DNA of 64,000 nucleotides, taken from assembly GCA_028641055.1 (NCBI GenBank), contig CM054062.1:137434682-137498681 (forward strand), written 5' to 3'. The stretch's first letter is position 1; the number at the start of each line of letters is the position of its first letter. Origin of the DNA: Alopecurus myosuroides (lineage: Eukaryota > Streptophyta > Magnoliopsida > Poales > Poaceae). A model generated the notes under the pieces. The model was given only the letters and a program-made list of their open reading frames with translations. It ran no database searches and was not told the DNA's origin. The position numbers and the translations under genes are program-made. This document shows positions 38,097 to 49,546 of the stretch, piece after piece.

Positions 38097-39030
38097 TATT
38101 ATGACAAATGACAAAGTTTACCTGGCCCGTGGCGCGGGAGAGAGGATCCATGGAGCTGTAGTCCTGGCGGCAAAGCTAGGAGCCTCACGTTCCACAGTCG
38201 CCGCATGGGGGGCTGCGCTGGGAGAATTCTGGACAGTGCCAGCAGTGGGAGTCTCACCCGCAGCTCCTGCTCTATTCCTCTTTTCGGGAGGAACAGAAGA
38301 AGCATACCTGCGAGGACTGATGGTTTGCAAACTGCAACAGATAAACATCAACATAGGTGCAAAGGAAAAAGTTCGACTAAAGGACAAGAAGAAGAACTTA
38401 CTCATCATCTTCATCTTCATCCAGCAAATCCGCGTTCCAAGCGGGCGCGATTACTGGGAATGAAGGGGAAGGGGCGAGTGAGCGAAGTGGAGTCGCGGAG
38501 ATAGGAGCCTTCCCAGGCGATTCTTCCAAGGAGTTATCCTTGAAAGTAGCCTCGTTATCATCCACTCGACGACGCTTGTGGTGATGAAGACCGCCATTCG
38601 AGCCCTCCGCATCATCCGAAGAATCATCCTCGGAGCTCGAAGAAGCATCGGCTACACTGGTATCGGCTAAGCCGTCCAGGTGACTCGCCAATAACTCCAA
38701 GGCGTCCTCTCCCGCAACTGGCGGGTAGCAGTTCGCCACTGCTAAGCTCTACAAAGAAGGCAAGAAAAAAAATTCAGTCGACTAAAGCTCAAAGCAAAGA
38801 AGAAAATAATAGAAGACAGGAAGGGTAAACTAACCGCGGCTGGTGGAGGTTTCGAAGCGTCGAAGGCTTCGACTGTGCAGTCGGGGAACTTCTCCCCCAC
38901 CTTCAAGCTAGTGATAGCCGCGATTTTCTTCTCGAACTCAACGTTCGAAAGCTCCTCGCGGCTCACTCGGCTAGGATCCTCAGCGCCTTGGTATTCCCAC
39001 ATGGTGGAAGGTCTTTGCTGCAGCGGTTGG

Positions 39031-40358
39031 TGTTGGGAATATGCCCTAGAGGCAATCATAGATGATGTAATTCCCAATGTATTCATAAAGTTATTAAGTT
39101 GTTCTTTGGTTTGAACATCTGATATATGTCATTGAATATGTGATTCGATTGTGGAACTATGTATTCATGTTGTTCATACTAATTGTCCTTGGTCGTTAAG
39201 GTTGTGTTGGACACACACCCTAGACTAATGTGAGTGTTGGCTGATGACACGGTTCCACTTGTCATGGGCATGGTGATGCCATTCCAACGTTCACGGACTT
39301 GGCTAAAGAGTTTAGCAAGTCGGACTGACCCACATTGAGATGCAACGATCAAGTCGTCATTTGCATGTCTCAATCAATGTAATCCTTAGACCTGAGGTTG
39401 GCGCACAATCCGAGTTGTGGATCACCGACTTAGGTTCTGTCAAACGTTGTTCTGTGACAAGGCAACTATAAAGGCAGAGTTTGGGTCGAATGAGAAGCAA
39501 GCTGCGTGATGTGGATAATCAAGATGTGATTTTGCCCCTCCTAATGGAGAGATATTCTCTGGGCCCTCTCGAGTGATATGATTCAGGAATCATGGCCATG
39601 CGCGACTCAGTTAAGTGTTAACTGTGTCGGTTGACTAAGAGTTAGTTAGATGAATCGCATATCACAGATCGAGAAGAGAGTTGAACTATTTAAATGATGA
39701 CGATAAATCGCCTATAGTTCGACAAGGTATATCGTGAGGCAAAAAGGACTAAGATGAATATCACATTGAAAGGTATGTCGTCATGACTCAATGGAACTTG
39801 GGAGTCGGCACGTTCTGCTAGGAGCCGCTACCGATTGATCGATTGAGAGTAGGACTCCAATCGTGTCCAAGTCGCCATGAGCCTGCAGGGTCGCACACTT
39901 AAGAGCGGGAGCAAGTATTGGTCGGGTTGGACCCGAACCGGAAATGGACTGGTTTTGTGAGTCGGACTCACAGAGGGAATGGGCCACAAGTGTTGTGAAG
40001 CCCATTACCATACGCTATATAAAGAGGGGCGCAGGTTGCCCAGCGGGCGGTTAGTCCACTCTCCCATGCGTTGGGAACCCTAGCCCCACTCAGTCCAGCC
40101 GCCGCACCGGACCTAGCAGTCCGCCGTCGGAGCTCCTCCTCGTACGTGTGGATACCGGCAGAGGTGATGTACGTTCAGCACTTCGACGTTCGAGGGATTG
40201 GATCGGTCGGACCGGATCATGGGACTGCACTGCCCCGACGCGCTACATCGATAATCCGCACCTGCGCGTCTAGTGGTAATACTCGTGGCCTTCTACCTCG
40301 GCTAGATCTTGGAAGAATCGCGTAGGAAAAGTTTTGTTTATCTCTACGCGTTCCAACA
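39031..40358 (+). repeat. 5' LTR of the BARE-like Copia
   Basis: It starts TGTTGGGAATATGCCCTAG, the usual start of the Angela/BARE/WIS group, and ends CGCGTTCCAACA. TATATAAA is at 40016-40023. Confidence 0.94.
40016..40023 (+). promoter_or_regulatory. TATA box of the BARE-like LTR
   Basis: CGCTATATAAAGAGGGG. The equivalent in the 3' LTR is at 46715-46722. Confidence 0.7.
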
Positions 40359-40359
40359 G

Positions 40360-40371
40360 TGGTATCAGAGC
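40360..40371 (+). other. Primer-binding site of the BARE-like Copia (tRNA-iMet type)
   Basis: TGGTATCAGAGC lies one base after the LTR end. A non-coding leader of about 1.4 kb follows up to the Gag ATG at 41754. It contains short unlikely ORFs only and ends in CTGTTGTAG, a possible splice acceptor just before the ATG. Confidence 0.92.
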
Positions 40372-41753
40372 GGTAGCTTCTGGTATTAGGCCCGAGATCC
40401 GTACATATGTGATATGTAGTTAGCGTTAGATGTGATCTAATTGCTGTTTTGGTGGTCGGTCTATGAGATAGATCGGTTTTGTACAAGGTTGATTGGATCA
40501 ATCGTACTCGGGGTTAATGGATGATCAGGTTTCCGTGATCATTCTGCTAAGGTCGTGGAACAACTTACCCCTACCGGTCGGTTTCCGCCATCGGGGTATA
40601 CCATGACACATAAATCCAGTTGTGGTGATCGAAGATCAAAGAGTTTGGTCGAATCGGAATACGGATCAGATTCGGGTAAAATCGTTTTATCCGATGAAGA
40701 AATCCATGATCGGGATGCAGATGAGATCTGCGTTTTCCGAAATCGTCGGGCGCTGGACGCCCCGCGAGGGGCGCTGCCCCTTCGATCCCCGCCCGCTATT
40801 CGGCTAGCGGGACCGCCGGCTTCGCCCTGTCGTAGCGCCTTAGATATCGTTACGAGTTTCACAACGCCGGTAGATATCGTATCTATGCATAACTTGTTTT
40901 TGCAGGGAGTTGTGAATGGTATGGCTTATGTGCATGTGATGTGTGTAATCCATACATGATCTGTGTATCATGTTTATGTCAGCCGGCTGGAGCCTAGGTG
41001 CTGTCATTTTATTGTATACCGGCCTGCGTGTCGGATTCTCTATGTAAATTTTGATTTACTAGCTAGTGTAGCTTGTTGGAGAACCCGGAAGGCATGCAAG
41101 TCGATGTACAAGTCGGCTACATGGAGCAAGATGGCACGTGACAAGAGTTGGCACGAGCCGACTTGCAAGCTTCGTGGAGATGGAGATCACCATGAAGAGA
41201 GCCATACCATTTCACATTATAATTGCTTTATTTGTGTTATTGTTATGTCTCTATTTACCTCTATTAGATAGTTGGTAGATTCTTTAATCCCTCAAAGAAG
41301 GCCTAGTCGGTCGCCCCGCCAGTGCTGCACCATCACAAGTCGGACATTCTTGGTAGTGGGCTCATAAAATTGAGGTGCTACCAATTCTTTCCGGTTAGGT
41401 GGGTTTGAGACGGACTCTTACAAGCAGAAGCACTTGGTAATCTAGACGAGTCCATCACAACGGTTGTGGGGCTCGGGGCGAGGTAGGTTGGGAGCCGGGG
41501 CATGTGATGTCACCCAACTAACAGGAGTCGTATTGGATACGATTGGCAAGGTGTTGCCTACCTAGATCACTTGACGGCTAGCGGTGATGTTAAAGCTCAC
41601 TAGTCGGCTTGCTTATTTAGGATCTTGAATCACTTAGCAACCATCGGAGGGATGTTGGTTCTAGTGGGAGCATAAGTATTAAAGCGTTTAATATGCCTGC
41701 TATTTTATGAATACATGTCTTAAGTGTTTTTGCGTATTTTCTGTTGTAGATCA

Positions 41754-44700
41754 ATGGCACCTAGCAACCTTCCTCAGTTGTCCGCGTTTGCGTTGAGGTC
41801 AATCCTAGAGAAAGATAAGCTTAATGGAACTAATTTCACCAACTGGTATCGTAATCTGAGGATAGTCCTCAAGCATGACAAGAAAGAACATGTTCTAGAA
41901 ACTCCACTTCCAGAAGACCCATATGACGATGCGACTATCGCAGTCACAAATGCCTACCGTAAGACTAGAGATGAGTCTACGGAGATTAGCTGTCTTATGC
42001 TTGCACACATGGAACCGGACTTGCAGCAGCAGTTCGAGAATGTTGAGGCCTACGATATGATCGAAAGCCTCAAAAGTATGTTCCAGGCTCAAGCAAAGAC
42101 TGAGAGGTATCAAGTCTCTCAAGCTTTGCTTGGCTGTAAGCTGAAAGACGGCGATCCACTGAGTCCGCGTGTAAGCAAGATGATTGGTTACATAAAGTCT
42201 TTGGATCGGCTGGGCTTCCCAATTAACGAAGAGTTCGCTACTGATATAATTCTGAACTCTCTTCCTAGTGCGTATGGTTCGTTCATCTCGAACTACCATA
42301 TGCATGGTATGGATAAGAGTATCACTGAATTACATGGGATGCTCAAAACGGCAGAGGCTGATATCAAGAAAGGCACCAGTCAAGTGTTGATGGTGCAGAA
42401 TAAGGCTAAGTTCAAGAAGAGTTCTTGGACTAAGAAGAACAAGGATAAGTCAGGAGGTAGCACCCATGGCCCTGTCCAGAGTGCTCCCTCAAAGACTAAA
42501 CCTTCTCCTACAGCCGGAGCCAACTGCTTCTATTCCAAGCAAGATGACCACTGGAAGAGGAACTGCACCAAGTATTTGGCTGACAGAGCCAAGAGTGGAG
42601 GCGTGACTTCCAACTCAGGTACGCTTGTGTGCAATGTTATAGACATTTATCTTACTGATGCGCCTAATAGTTCTTGGGTATATGATACCGGATCAGTTAT
42701 TCACATATGCAACTCGTTGCAGGGACTGGTAAGAACTAGGAGCGTGGCAAGAGGAGAGGTTGACATTCGGGTCGGCAACAAGGCGAGAGTCGCTGCGTTG
42801 GAAGTCGGCACGATGCAACTTCATTTACCTTCAGGATTTATTTTGGAACTAAATAATTGTTATTATGTTCCAGCGCTTAGTCGAAACATTATTTCCGCCT
42901 CATGTTTGATGAGACAAGGTTATGAGTCGAATATTAAGAATAATGGTTGTTCTTTATATTTGAAAGATATGTTTCATGGCTTTGCACCCGTTCAGAACGG
43001 GTTATTTATTTTAAATCTTGATAGTGAATCAGTCTATAACATAAATGTTAAAAGGTTGAAACCAAATGATCTGAATATGACTTACTTTTGGCACTGTCGG
43101 CTTGGTCATATAAGTTGGAAGCGCATGAAGAAGCTCCATGATGATGGACTTCTAACTTCGTTTGACTTAGAGTCATTTGAGACATGCGAATCATGCCTAC
43201 TAGGCAAGATGACCAAGACACCTTTTGCAAGGAGTTGTGAAAGGGCGTCCGACTTGTTGGAACTAATACATAGTGATGTATGTGGACCAATGAGCACGAC
43301 AGCTAGAGGTGGTTATGAGTACTTCATTACCTTCACTGATGATTTGAGTAGGTATGGATATATCTATTTAATGAAACACAAGTCGGAAGCCTTTGAAAAG
43401 TTCAAGGAATTCCAGAGTGAGGTACAAAATCAACTCGGCAAGAAAATAAAGTTTCTGCGGTCGGACCGTGGAGGCGAGTACATGAGCCATGAGTTTGATG
43501 ATCATCTAAAGAGTTGTGGAATAGTTCCTCAACTCACTCCGCCGGGTACACCGCAGAGAAACGGTGTATCGGAACGGAGAAATCGGACCTTGTTGGACAT
43601 GGTACGATCAATGATGAGTCGGACAGATCTACCTTTATCATTTTGGGGTTATTGTCTAGAAACTGCAGCTTTCACACTAAACAGAGTACCATCAAAGTCA
43701 GTAGAGAAGACACCACATGAGATGTGGACGGGCAAAAAACCAAGTTTGTCTTTTCTTAAGATTTGGGGTTGTGAGGTATTTTTCAAGTGACTTCAGTCGG
43801 ACAAGCTCACGCCCAAGTCGGATAAGTGTATTTTCGTGGGGTATCCGAGGGAAACCTTGGGGTACTACTTCTACAACCGGGAAGAGGGCAAAGTGTTTGT
43901 CGCTCGGAATGGTGTCTTCCTTGAGAAAGAGTTTCTCAGTCGGGAAGTCAGTGGGAGCACGGTGCAACTCGAAGAAATTCGAGAGGAACCAGCTAGGGGC
44001 GAGTCGGCAATGGCCTTGGAGGCTGAGCCGGTCGTGGTACCTACACTGGTTACAGCACCTGAACCTCGGAGATCTGCTAGATTACAGAGTGCTCGAGATG
44101 TTTTACTGTTAGACAGTAATGAGCCGGCAACTTATTTGGAAGCGATGGTGGGATCTGATTCCGAGTCATGGCTTGGAGCCATGAGATCCGAGTTAAAGTC
44201 CGTGGATGAAAACCAAGTTTGGAATTTGGTTGATCTGCCTGACGGTGCAAGACCCGTCGAGTGCAAATGGGTCTTTAAGAAGAAAATTGATATGGATGGA
44301 AATATTTCCATCTATAAAGCACGACTTGTCGCGAAGGGGTTCCGACAGGTTCAAGGAGTTGACTACGACGAGACCTTCTCGCCCGTAGCGATGCTTAAAT
44401 CAATTCGGATCATGTTAGCCATAGCAGTCTATTTCGACTATGAGATATGGCAGATGGATGTCAAGACGGCTTTCCTTAATGGAAATTTAACTGAGGACGT
44501 GTATATGATACAACCCGAAGGTTTTGTCGATCCGGCTAATGCTGACAAGGTATGCAAACTTCAGAAATCCATTTATGGGTTGAAGCAAGCATCTCGGAGT
44601 TGGAACATTCGCTTTGATGAGGTAGTCAAATCGTTTGGCTTCATCAAGAGCGATCATGATTCTTGTTTATACAAGAAGTTTAGTGGGAGCAAAGTGAACT

Positions 44701-45695
44701 TTCTAATCTTATATGTGGATGACATATTACTGATTGGAAATGATGTCATGATGTTGCAAGAAACCAAAGAGTCATTGGAAAGGAGTTTCTCAATGAAGGA
44801 TTTGGGTGAGGCAACTTACATATTAGGAATCAGGATCTATAGAGATAGATCAAGGCGGCTCATTGGATTGAGTCAGAGTACTTATCTGGACAAGGTTTTG
44901 AAGAAATTCAAAATGGAAGAGTCCAAGAAGGGATTCTTACCGATGTCCCATGGCATAAAACTTAGCAAGACTCAGTGTCCTTCGACAACTGATGAGCGAA
45001 GTCGGATGAGTGTGATCCCGTATGCTTCGGCAATCAGATCCATCATGTATGCCATGATTTGTACTAGGCCAGATGTTTCCTATGCTCTAAGTGTTACGAG
45101 CAGATACCAGGCTGACCCTGGCGAAGCCCACTGGGCAGCGGTTAAAAACATCCTTAAGTATTTGAGAAATACTAAGGAAATGTTCCTAGTTTATGGAGGT
45201 GATGAGGAATTCAGTGTAAAGGGTTACACGGATGCAAGTTATCTCACCGACTCAGATGATTCTCGTTCGCAATCAGGATACGTGTTCGTAATGAACGGAG
45301 GAGCTGTGAGCTGGAAGAGTTCCAAGCAAGATACGGTGTCTGCATCTACAACAGAGGCTGAGTATATTGCTGCCTCAGAGGCGGCAAAGGAAGCTGTTTG
45401 GATCAGGAACCTCCTGATGGATCTTGGTGTGGTTCAGGGCGCGTCCAATCCTTTGGACGTATATTGTGACAACAATGGTGCTATCGCACATGCCAAGGAA
45501 CCTAGACAACACCAGAAGAACAAACATATACTCATGCGGTACCACCTCATTCGCCAGTTTGTCGAACAAGGTGATATCAAGTTATGCAAAGTACACACGG
45601 ATGCAAACATTGCAGATCCGTTGACAAAGGCGCTACCACAGCCTAAGCATGAGGCGCACACGAGAGGTATGGGCATTAGATGCCTAGGCATATGA
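41754..45695 (+). pseudogene. BARE-like Copia gag-pol polyprotein with one nonsense codon
   Basis: The ATG at 41754 (MAPSNLPQLS) opens a frame of about 1313 codons, interrupted only by TGA at 43788-43790. The same frame continues to a TGA at 45693-45695. Gag with LNGTNFTNWYRNLRIV (residues ~20-45). The zinc knuckle is degenerate: CFYSKQDDHWKRNC lacks the second Cys and the Gly. Protease is VYDTGSVIHIC. Integrase has HCRLGHISW...CESC, TFTDDLSRYG, RSDRGGEYMS and GVSERRNRTL. Reverse transcriptase has KWVFKKKIDMDG, MDVKTAFLNGNL and YVDD at 44712-44723. RNase H has GYTDASYLTDSDDSRS and TEAEYIAASEA. All catalytic residues look present, but the stop lies after the integrase core, so this copy cannot make reverse transcriptase by ordinary translation. 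Confidence 0.94.
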
Positions 45696-45718
45696 TGCCA
45701 AGATGATTGACTCTAGTG

Positions 45719-45730
45719 CAAGTGGGAGAT
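45719..45730 (+). other. Polypurine tract of the BARE-like Copia
   Basis: CAAGTGGGAGAT sits immediately before the 3' LTR start TGTTGGG at 45731. Confidence 0.85.
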
Positions 45731-47057
45731 TGTTGGGAATATGCCCTAGAGGCAATCATAGATGATGTAATTCCCAATGTATTCATAAAGTTATTAAGTT
45801 GTCCTTTGGTTTGAACATCTGATATATGTCATTGAATATGTGATTCGATTGTGGAACTATGTATTCATGTTGTTCATACTAATTGTCCTTGGTCGTTAAG
45901 ATTGTGCTGGACACACACCCTAGACTAATGTGAGTGTTGGCTGGTGACACGGTTCCACTTGTCATGGGCATGGTGATGCCATTCCAACGTTCACGGACTT
46001 GGCTAAAGAGTTTAGCAAGTCGGACTGACCCACATTGAGATGCAACGATCAAGTCGTCATTTGCATGTCTCAATCAATGTAATCCTTAGACCTGAGGTTG
46101 TCGCACAATCCGAGTTGTGGATCACCGACTTAGGTTCTGTCAAACGTTGTTCTGTGACAAGGCAACTATAAAGGCAGAGTTCGGGTCGAATGAGAAGCAA
46201 GCTGCGTGATGTGGATAATCAAGATGGGATTTTGCCCCTCCTAATGGAGAGATATTCTCTGGGCCCTCTCGAGTGATATGATTCAGGAAGCATGGCCATG
46301 CGCGACTCAGTTAAGTGTTAACTGTGTCGGTTGACTAAGAGTTAGTCAGATGAATCGCATATCACAGATCGAGAAGAGAGTTGAACTATTTAAGGGATGA
46401 TGATAAATCGCCTATAGTTCGACAAGGTATATCGTGAGGCAAAAAGGACTAAGATGAATATCACATTGAAAGGTATGTCGTCATGACTCAATGGAACTTG
46501 GGAGTCGGCACGTTCTGCTAGGAGCCGCTACCGATTGATCGATTGAGAGTAGGACTCCAATCGTGTCCAAGTCGCCATGAGGCTGTAGGGTCGCACACTT
46601 AAGAGCGGGAGCAAGTATTGGTCGGGTTGGACCCGAACCGGAAATGGACTGGTTTTGTGAGTCGGACTCACAGAGGGAATGGGCACAAGTGTTGTGAAGC
46701 CCATTACCATACGCTATATAAAGAGGGGCGCAGCTTGCCCAGCGGGCGGTTAGTCCACTCTCCCATGCGTTGGGAACCCTAGCCCCACTCAGTCCAGCCG
46801 CCGCACCGGACCTAGCAGTCCGCCGTCGGAACTCCTCCTCGCACGTGTGGATACCGGCAGAGGCGCTGTACGTTCAGCACTTCGACGTTCGAGGGATTGG
46901 ATCGGCCGGACCGGATCGTGGGACTGCACTGCCCCGACGCGCTACATCGATAATCCGCACCTGCGCGTCTAGTGGTAATACTCGTGGCCTTCTACCTCGG
47001 CTAGATCTTGGAAGCATCGCGTAGGAAAAGTTTTGTTTATCTCTACGCGTTCCAACA
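45731..47057 (+). repeat. 3' LTR of the BARE-like Copia
   Basis: Mate of 39031-40358, with scattered substitutions and one single-base indel (GGGCCACAAG against GGGCACAAG). Confidence 0.94.
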
Positions 47058-47934
47058 GTTGGATCCTGCGCTTCAGAAAAATACTCGCCAGGTGCAGCCC
47101 GTTGAGTACCACTCCAGCAGTTTGATCCCGGAGAGCGGACACCCTTGCGAGTAGGGGCGTGACAACCTGGGTTTCTTCGGCTGACAGCTTGTGCGCCCAG
47201 GACTTCCGCCTCTTCAAAACAGCGAACGGGTGGAATTCTACGATCCCACCCGAGCTGTTGTCGATGACGTAAAACCACTTTTTCCGCCAGCCTTGGGCGG
47301 AGTCGACGAAGTGCATGTTGAAGTAGCTGCTCTCCAATCGCGCCTGGATCCCGAAGCCACCTGTGCGTAGCGGCTCGCCAGGCTCGGAGTCCACCCGCGA
47401 TTTCTCGCGGAAGATGCGAACTTTTAAGAGGGCCTTCCAAAGCGCCCAATGAGGGCGAATGCCAAGGAAGCATTCGCAGAATACGATGAAGCACGATATG
47501 TGCTGCACCGCGTTCGGAGGAAGATCGTGAAGCTGTATGCCATAGACATACAGCAACCCGAGGAGGAAAGGATGGAGAGGGAAGGAAAGACCCCGAGACA
47601 CGTGGTCCGCGAAGACCACGCGCTCGTTCGACTGCGGGTTTGGTACCTCTTCTTTCTTCCCGAGGCGCACCCGCTTCTCAGATTCAGCCGGCAGCAGCCC
47701 CTCCTGCTGTATCTCTTTGATGCTCTTCGCGGTGGTGTTGGGCGAACGCCAGTCGCCAGCTCGAGGCGTAGGTTGCGCGGAAACTTCTCCGGTTGCAGAG
47801 GTGGCAGCGCCACGTCTTTTGCCTCCAGCCATGGTTGACAGCACGAGTTTGAGCGCGAGGAAGAAGATGGGCGCGAGGAAGGAGATGGATTGAAGACGAA
47901 GGCTGGGAAGTTTTTACCGCAGCGCTAAGTCCCG

Positions 47935-47942
47935 TATTTATA
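47935..47942 (-). promoter_or_regulatory. TATA box of the antisense gene
   Basis: The minus strand reads CCGTGTATAAATACGGG, about 100 bases upstream of the ATG at 47832. A consensus TATAAATA at this distance, pointing the same way as the exons, supports independent antisense transcription. Confidence 0.65.
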
Positions 47943-49037
47943 CACGGAGCGAATCAGCCCCAGCCATTCGATGCGCTACGTGGCGCCTATCGCAGCCACC
48001 ACGTGTGAAGATGAAACGAGGAGACGGTGAAACGCTGTTCCGTGCCACGATCTTAACAGAAGATCGTGCGCATTTACTGCACCGTTCACGTAAAAACCGG
48101 GAGCGGCGTCTCGTTTCCCGGTCAAAAAGCTGACTAGGTGGGCCAGCCCATCTGTTACCACTCCGTCACGTCCCATCGGGAGGAGAAAAGTGCGCCATGA
48201 CGTCATGGCACGCATCATCAAATTCAAGAACCTTCGAATGGAAAATTCAAACACGAAAACAGCTTCGTATGAAATTCCTTCGATGAAAGGCAATTTCTTT
48301 GCGAACAAATCATGGAGCAAGACCTCTTTAAAACAACAGAACTACCCTATACACGAAAACTCTTTCGTACAGGCACAACAGTCCAAACATGAAAACTCTT
48401 TCATATGGGCATGACTCTCTTCAGTACGAAAATTCTTTCGATTGAATCTTAAACAATCACTCGGGTAGAAAGAACCTACCTCCATTCACACATGATATTT
48501 TTACATCATAAAGACCTGGATTGTTCAGCCGACTAGGCACATCCGGATGCCATATTCTTCGAATATGAAGGTAAGACCCAAAAAGATCTTTCTTAAGGGC
48601 CTAGAATCACACTCGAAAGCTGCGTCCTCCGGTATGATTCCGTGTCAACAACACGAAGAAAAATCCTAGCGGACGCGCCGGGTACCCCTATAGGTTAAGT
48701 TCGACTCGATAAGTCCACAACGGCTCAGTCGCAACAATCACCTTATCGGGTTCGAGTCGAAGGTCTCGAATCTATGTAGGCCAGGAATGTTTTTGCCCTA
48801 GTCGCAATTAATTGGCCCTGATCTCTCGGGAGAGCCAAGCTACTGTGCCGCATCCTTCTGCGATAAAAGCCGCAAAAACAGGCACCTATGCTGCTCGACA
48901 CTCGAGCATGAAGACTCGTTGCACAGGGAACACACCCTTTAAAAACAGAAAACAACCAAGCTGGTTATCCATAAGAAAGGCAGACCAAGAAAGGCTTGAC
49001 CGTCTACTCGACTGGAAAAATCCCACTCGAGCAAACG
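47943..49037 (+). other. Gypsy region between the antisense promoter and 3' LTR
   Basis: Apart from the hairpin cluster this 1.1 kb has no supported gene. Open frames are short and unlike known proteins. It would act as the sense 3' untranslated region and the antisense upstream region. Confidence 0.5.
48253..48442. repeat. Cluster of four short GAAAA..CTTTC hairpins
   Basis: Four related inverted repeats at 48253-48270, 48353-48370, 48388-48406 and 48425-48442: ACGAAAACAGCTTCGT, ACGAAAACTCTTTCGT, ATGAAAACTCTTTCAT and ACGAAAATTCTTTCG. Stems covary (ACG/CGT against ATG/CAT). They lie about 300-500 bases upstream of the antisense TATA box and before the 3' LTR. Confidence 0.6.
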
Positions 49038-49049
49038 CTCGGGGGCTAC
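49038..49049 (+). other. Polypurine tract of the Gypsy element
   Basis: CTCGGGGGCTAC directly precedes the 3' LTR start TGACGAATAT at 49050. Near-identical copies occur at 20862, 22039 and 38050 inside the element. Confidence 0.8.
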
Positions 49050-49541
49050 TGACGAATATATGGATCCTGGACCCTGCGAATAAGGACACCCCCTCTCAAG
49101 CCCAAGGTTGAAGGCCCAAGAAGAGGAGCCCTTGGAATACTCCAGAAGGCCCACGTGAAGCCCACCTGCACTAACTTGCGGGTTAAGATAGGAAACATGT
49201 AACCGACCTAGTTAGAGTTCGAGTCCTCTCCGGGTAGGATTCGAGACCTGGCCACCTATATAAGGCCAGGAGAGCCCCCCGGGAGAGGACCAAGCAACAC
49301 AACGCCATCAAAGCCTTGAACTCGAGATCTTACTCTCGATTCGAGCATCACCATTGTAACCGATCTTTCCGTCAATACAGATCGACAAGAGGCAGGAGTA
49401 AGGGTTTTACCTCTACGAGGGCCCTGAACCTGGGTAAATCTCGCCCCCTGTCTAGCTGACGATTCTACCAGCGCTCATGACTTCTCCTAGTCGAAACCCG
49501 ATAGGGTCACCTAAGGGATTTGTAGAGTCAAAGATTCGACA
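49050..49541 (+). repeat. 3' LTR of the Tat-type Gypsy element
   Basis: 492 bp, mate of 12830-13321, ending AAGATTCGACA and followed by the AATAT duplication. Confidence 0.93.
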
Positions 49542-49546
49542 AATAT

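Larger units (their letters stand above)
39031..47057 (+). mobile_element. BARE/Angela-like Ty1/Copia element, complete, nearly intact
   Basis: LTRs of 1328 bp (39031-40358) and 1327 bp (45731-47057) with TGTTGGGAAT...CCAACA ends are flanked by the duplication GTTGG (39026-39030 and 47058-47062). The primer-binding site is TGGTATCAGAGC at 40360-40371 and the polypurine tract is AAGTGGGAGAT before 45731. One long gag-pol frame is broken by a single in-frame stop. I count about two dozen LTR differences by eye (~1.8%). It is inserted in exon E1 of the antisense gene. Confidence 0.94.
20995..47832 (-). pseudogene. Antisense multi-exon gene of the Gypsy element (PF04195-like), split by two insertions
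   Basis: Exons on the minus strand: E1 47832-47063 continuing at 39030-38835 (Copia guest between), E2 38748-38402, E3 38331-38122, E4 21960-21846, E5 21773-21540 and E6 21461-20995 (stop). Every junction has GT/AG, four with GTAAG-type donors. E1 opens with an ATG in an ACCATGGC context. At about residues 70-145 it has the 'putative gypsy type transposon' domain (LSFPLHPFLLGLLYVYGIQL, CECFLGIRPHWALWKALL). E2 is acidic/Ser-rich with a basic HHHKRRRVDD patch, a possible nuclear signal. E4 and E5 are coiled-coil; E6 is helical. The frame is continuous across the Copia site. E3 ends in phase 2 while E4 starts in phase 0, so a frame break or a missed exon lies in or near E3. The function is unknown; a regulatory or structural role in the element's life cycle is inference. 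Confidence 0.72.
12830..49541 (+). mobile_element. Ty3/Gypsy LTR retrotransposon, Tat type, with two nested guests
   Basis: Two 492-bp LTRs (12830-13321 and 49050-49541) with TG...CA ends are flanked by a 5-bp duplication AATAT (12825-12829 and 49542-49546). Gag, protease, reverse transcriptase, gypsy RNase H, a second archaeal-type RNase H and integrase follow on the plus strand up to 19703. The double RNase H is the mark of the Tat lineage. The 3' half carries an antisense, intron-containing gene. Two complete younger elements sit inside, at 22051-37948 and 39031-47057. Without them and their duplicated targets the element is about 12.8 kb. I count about nine LTR differences by eye (~1.8%). 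Confidence 0.93.

Noticed and set aside
47449..47838. 129-codon plus-strand ORF opposite antisense exon E1
   Set aside because: It is a shadow of the PF04195-like exon. The minus-strand reading has the conserved domain, ATG context and splice sites.
48253..48442. Possible CRISPR-like array
   Set aside because: Only four short, unevenly spaced hairpins in a plant retrotransposon. No repeats of constant length or spacers.
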